Below are positions 15,934-19,321 of a DNA stretch of 19,321 nucleotides, one piece after another (positions within the stretch are counted from its first letter, which is position 1; every line of letters starts with the position of its first letter). The translations under genes were made by a program, and so were the position numbers. The stretch covers positions 1-19,321 of the forward strand of contig JBEPTZ010000083.1 of NCBI GenBank assembly GCA_041691815.1. The letters run 5' to 3'. Below the pieces are notes generated by a model. It saw only the letters and a program-made list of their open reading frames with translations. It did no database searches and had not been told where the DNA came from. Source of the stretch: 70-18 sp041691815 (GTDB taxonomy: Bacteria > Pseudomonadota > Alphaproteobacteria > Acetobacterales > Acetobacteraceae).

Positions 15934-17918
15934 TGGCGATGTTCCGCAAGATCCTGATCGCCAATCGCGGCGAGATCGCCTGCCGCATCATCCGCACCGC
16001 CCGCCGGCTCGGCATCGTCACCGTCGCGGTGTATTCCGACGCCGATGCCGGCGCGCTGCATGTCGAGATGGCCGACGAAGCCTACCGCATCGGCCCGCCG
16101 GCACCGCGTGATTCATATCTTCGCATCGAGGCGATCCTGGCCGCGGCCCGGGCCAGCGGCGCCGAGGCGGTGCATCCCGGCTACGGCTTCCTGTCGGAGA
16201 ACGCCGAGTTCGCCGAGGCCTGTGCCGCCGCCGGGCTGGTGTTCATCGGCCCGCCGGCGGCAGCGATCCGCGCCATGGGCGGCAAGTCCGAGGCCAAGGC
16301 GTTGATGGAAAAGGCCGGCGTGCCGCTGGTGCCCGGCTATCACGGCGCCGACCAGGCCGACGCCACGTTGCGCGACGCCGCCATCGCCATCGGCTTCCCG
16401 GTGCTGATCAAGGCCAGCGCCGGCGGGGGCGGCAAGGGCATGCGCATCGTCGAGCGCGCCCGCGACCTCGATGCCGCCATCGCCGGCGCGCGCCGGGAGG
16501 CCGCCAGTTCGTTCGGCGCCGACCGGCTGCTGATCGAGCGTTACCTGCAACGCCCGCGCCATATCGAAATCCAGGTGTTCGCCGACAACCACGGCCATGT
16601 GGTGCATCTGTTCGAGCGCGACTGCTCGCTGCAACGCCGCCACCAGAAGATCATCGAGGAGGCCCCCGCCCCCGGCATGGCGCCCGAAATGCGCGCGGCG
16701 ATGGGTGAGGCGGCGATCGCCGCCGCCCGCGCGGTCGGCTATGTCGGCGCCGGCACGGTGGAGTTCATCGTCGAGGGCGGCGATTTCCACTTCATGGAAA
16801 TGAACACCCGCCTGCAGGTGGAGCACCCGGTCACCGAGGCGATCACCGGGCAGGACCTGGTGGAATGGCAATTCCGCGTCGCCGCCGGCGGCACGCTGCC
16901 GCTTAGCCAGGAGCAACTGGCGATTTCCGGCCATGCATTCGAATGCAGGCTCTACGCCGAGGACCCGGCGCGGGATTTCCTGCCCTCGGTCGGCCGGTTG
17001 CGCCATCTGCGCCTGCCGGACAGCGCCCGCGTCGATGCCGGGGTGCGTACCGGCGACCGCATCACCCCGGACTATGATCCGATGATCGCCAAGATCATCA
17101 CCCACGGCCCGGATCGCGCCACCGCGCTGGCCCGCCTTCGTGTGGCGCTGGGCGAGACCGAGGCGGCCGGGGTCAGCACCAATCTGGCGCTGCTGGCCGC
17201 CATCGCCGGCAACCCGCATTTCACCGCCGCCGAACTGGATACCGGCTTCATCGCCCGCCACGCCGCCGAGCTGATGCCGCCGATCACGCTGCCCGACGCC
17301 GCCATCGCTGCCGCCGCCGTCGCCGTGCTGCGTGCCCGCGCCGCCGCCGCGACGGTGCCGGGCGACCCGTATTCGCCCTGGGCTGCCAGCGATTCCTGGC
17401 GAATGAACCTGCCCGGTGGGCAAAATGTGACGCTGCGGCACGATGAGGCGACGCTGACCATCACGGCGCGCCAGACACAGGATGGCTGGACGCTGGACTG
17501 GGCCAAGGCCGCGCATGAGGTTGCCGTATCGATCCGACCGGGCGGAGGCTGGGCGCTGCGGCTGGATGGCGCGACGCACCGCGTCACGGTGCTGCCGGAC
17601 AGCGAGTCGGTGCTTGTTATCGCTGCCGGCCACAACCATATTTTCAACATCGTCGATCCGCTGCAACCACCGCTTGCGGCTGCCGCCGGTGGCGGGCGGG
17701 TGATGGCGCCGATCCCCGGCCGGGTCACCAGTCTGGCGGTGCAGCCGGGCGACAAGGTGGTGCGCGGCCAGGTGCTGGTGGTGCTGGAGGCGATGAAGAT
17801 GGAGATCTCGCTCTCCGCCTCGCTGGACGGCACGGTTGCCGCATTGCGCTGCGCGGTCGGCGAGATGGTGGAGGAAGGCGTCGAACTGGTGGAAATGCAG
17901 CCAGCAGATGCCGCTTGA
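15933..17918 (+). CDS. liuD: Methylcrotonyl-CoA carboxylase, biotin carboxylase/carrier (alpha) subunit
   Basis: Carboxylates its own biotin with ATP and bicarbonate and hands it to the beta subunit. The 661-aa protein has, in order, the biotin carboxylase N-domain (FRKILIANRGEIACRIIRT, HPGYGFLSENAEFA), ATP-grasp domain with KASAGGGGKGMR and the active-site ERDCSLQRRHQKIIEEAPAP and EMNTRLQVEHPVTE, the biotin carboxylase C-domain (FECRLYAEDP, DYDPMIAKII), a bridging BT region, and a biotinyl domain with EAMKM (biotin on Lys622). Start: ATG 15933 overlaps the beta-subunit stop by one base; ATG 15939 (MFRKIL...) is equally plausible, and GTG 15930 less so. Directly downstream of its dedicated partner, so methylcrotonyl-CoA is favoured over propionyl- or geranyl-CoA. 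Confidence 0.95.
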
Positions 17919-17944
17919 ATAGGACATAAATACTGTCGTATCTT
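17915..17944 (+). promoter_or_regulatory. Candidate promoter for the oxidoreductase gene
   Basis: TTGAAT (17915-17920, overlapping the liuD stop) and TATCTT (17939-17944) are 18 bp apart, each matching 4 of 6 consensus bases, in the only AT-rich patch of the 72-nt gap. It would allow the downstream gene separate transcription from the liu genes. No terminator is visible after liuD, so readthrough is equally possible. Confidence 0.3.
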
Positions 17945-17990
17945 GCGGGCAACACGACGGCGACAGAACGTCCAACAACGGACCGGTGAC

Positions 17991-19321
17991 ATGAAGCACA
18001 CGGCGGTTACCCTCGACGACAAATATGCGGCCGACAGCGACCGGTTCTATCTGACCGGCACCCAGGCCTTGGTGCGGCTGCCGATCCTGCAGCGGCAGCG
18101 CGACCTCGCCGCCGGGCGCAACACCGCCGGCTACATCACCGGCTATCGCGGCTCACCGCTCGGCCAGGTCGACATGCAGCTGTGGCACGCCGCCGAGCAT
18201 CTGAAGCAGGCGCATATCCACTTCCAACCCGGCGTCAACGAGGAACTTGCCGCAACCGCGATCTGGGGCACCCAGCAGGTGCCGTTGCTGCAAGGCGCCA
18301 AATATGGCGGCGTGTTCGCCTACTGGTATGGCAAGGGGCCGGGAGTGGACCGCGCCGGCGACGTGCTGCGCCACGGCAACTACGCCGGCACCGCTGCCAC
18401 CGGCGGCGTGCTGATCATGGCCGGCGACGACCATGCCTGCAAATCCTCCACCGTGCCGCATCAGAGCGAACCGGCGCTGATCGCCGCCTCCATCCCGGTG
18501 CTGGTGCCGGCCGATGTGCGCGACCTGCTGGAACTCGGCCTGCATGGCTGGGCGATGTCGCGCTGGTCCGGCCGCTGGATCGGCTTCAAGACCGTCGCCG
18601 ACGTGATCGACAGCTCGGCCAGCGTCGAGTTCAACCTCGCCGATTTCCATGCCCTCGATCCGGAAGGCCCGCACCCGCAGGCCGGCTACCGGCTGCCCGA
18701 CCCGCCGCTGGAGCAGGAGGCGCGGCTATTCAATGTCGGCATTCCGGCCGCCCAGGCCTATGCCCGCGCCAACGGGCTGGACCGCATCGTGCTGAACCCG
18801 CCGGGCGCCCGCCTCGGCATCATCACGCTGGGCAAATCCTACCACGACACCAGCCAGGCGCTGGCCGATCTCGGCCTCGACGGCCGCGCGCCGATCCGCC
18901 TGCTCAAGGTCGCCCTGGCCTGGCCGCTCGACCCGAAGATCATCCGCCGCTTCGCCGAAGGGCTCGACGAGATCATCGTCGTCGAGGAGAAGGCGCCGGT
19001 GCTGGAGCAGCAGGTGCGCGACATCCTCTACGACAGCGCCCGCCGCCCGCCGGTGCTGGGCAAGCGCGACGCCGAGGGCGGACTGTTCCTCAAATCCAAC
19101 GGCGAGTTCTCCGCCGCCGAGATCGCGCTCGCCATCGGCCCGCGCATCGCCCGCTTCGCCGACAGCGAGGGCTTGCAGGGCCACATGGCGTTCCTGCGCC
19201 GGCAGACCGAGGCGGTGGCCAAGGCCGACATCCTCGCCGTCCGCCGGCCGTATTTCTGCTCTGGCTGCCCGCACAACACCTCCACCAAGGTGATCGACGG
19301 CAGCCGCGCGCTGGCCGGCAT
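17991..19321 (+). CDS. Indolepyruvate ferredoxin oxidoreductase family protein (5' part, runs off window)
   Basis: Thiamine-diphosphate-dependent 2-oxoacid:ferredoxin oxidoreductase, converting a 2-oxo acid and CoA to acyl-CoA, CO2 and reduced ferredoxin. Only the first 443 codons lie in the window; family fusions of alpha and gamma parts are ~1150 aa. Visible: N-terminal VTLDDKYAADSDRFYLTGTQ, LVRLPILQRQRDLAAG, GYRGSPLG (51-58), GVNEELAATAIWGTQQ, DDHACKSSTVPHQSEP (about 146-161), the middle domain with RLGIITLGKSYHD and EKAPVLEQQVRDILY, and YFCSGCPHNTST (421-432), the conserved opening of the TPP-binding domain. ATG 17991 gives the usual family N-terminus, though its ribosome binding site is weak. 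Same strand, 72 nt after liuD. Classical substrates are aryl pyruvates; next to leucine/valine genes, branched-chain 2-oxo acids are a reasonable guess, not shown by sequence. Confidence 0.92.
   Translation, partial: MKHTAVTLDDKYAADSDRFYLTGTQALVRLPILQRQRDLAAGRNTAGYITGYRGSPLGQVDMQLWHAAEHLKQAHIHFQPGVNEELAATAIWGTQQVPLLQGAKYGGVFAYWYGKGPGVDRAGDVLRHGNYAGTAATGGVLIMAGDDHACKSSTVPHQSEPALIAASIPVLVPADVRDLLELGLHGWAMSRWSGRWIGFKTVADVIDSSASVEFNLADFHALDPEGPHPQAGYRLPDPPLEQEARLFNVGIPAAQAYARANGLDRIVLNPPGARLGIITLGKSYHDTSQALADLGLDGRAPIRLLKVALAWPLDPKIIRRFAEGLDEIIVVEEKAPVLEQQVRDILYDSARRPPVLGKRDAEGGLFLKSNGEFSAAEIALAIGPRIARFADSEGLQGHMAFLRRQTEAVAKADILAVRRPYFCSGCPHNTSTKVIDGSRALAG

Overview
The window is GC-rich (strongly G/C-ending codons) and comes from a bacterial chromosome. 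The gene families, and two interspersed structured repeats of a kind I recall from Acetobacteraceae and related Alphaproteobacteria, suggest a Rhodospirillales/Acetobacteraceae-like organism. The phylum call is inference; no rRNA or other marker is present. Bases 1-88 are nearly pure G/C homopolymer and look like a damaged contig end, not biology.

Layout. (1) 89-1887: an aspartate-semialdehyde dehydrogenase gene (+) converges on a small PRC-barrel gene (-), with a perfect 11-bp terminator hairpin between them. (2) 1888-2639: a gene-poor stretch with small palindromes, a leftover C-terminal fragment of a catalase-like gene (about 2180-2359) and that fragment's terminator (2381-2413). (3) 2640-7389: a complete branched-chain/hydrophobic amino acid ABC importer in the order binding protein, LivH, LivM, LivG, LivF. 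The last four genes are joined by ATGA stop/start overlaps. A 105-bp structured repeat (7386-7490) begins at the livF stop codon. (4) 7613-8311: an unrecognised 232-aa protein, converging on a proline-iminopeptidase-like alpha/beta hydrolase (8321-9196, -). (5) 9287-13012 and on to 14189: a tight operon of a short/branched-chain acyl-CoA dehydrogenase, 3-hydroxyisobutyrate dehydrogenase, an acyl-CoA synthetase and isovaleryl-CoA dehydrogenase. (6) 14190-14325: an AT-tract-rich element that can fold into a four-arm, cloverleaf-like structure, sitting inside the catabolic gene run. (7) 14326-17918: methylcrotonyl-CoA carboxylase beta and alpha (biotin) subunits. (8) 17991-window end: the 5' part of an indolepyruvate ferredoxin oxidoreductase-family gene, open at the right edge.

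How the genes fit together. The importer can supply leucine, valine and isoleucine. Transamination (not encoded here) gives branched 2-oxo acids, and the 2-oxoacid:ferredoxin oxidoreductase at the right end could convert these to acyl-CoAs. The two acyl-CoA dehydrogenases, 3-hydroxyisobutyrate dehydrogenase and methylcrotonyl-CoA carboxylase are characteristic steps of valine and leucine breakdown. The acyl-CoA synthetase would let free branched or short acids enter the same route. Several pathway steps (enoyl-CoA hydratases, HMG-CoA lyase, methylmalonate-semialdehyde dehydrogenase, a BCKDH complex, a transcriptional regulator) are absent from the window. I do not see a clearly novel system. 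The most unusual items are the two structured repeats, the catalase remnant, the unknown 232-aa protein, and the oxidoreductase in place of a visible BCKDH.
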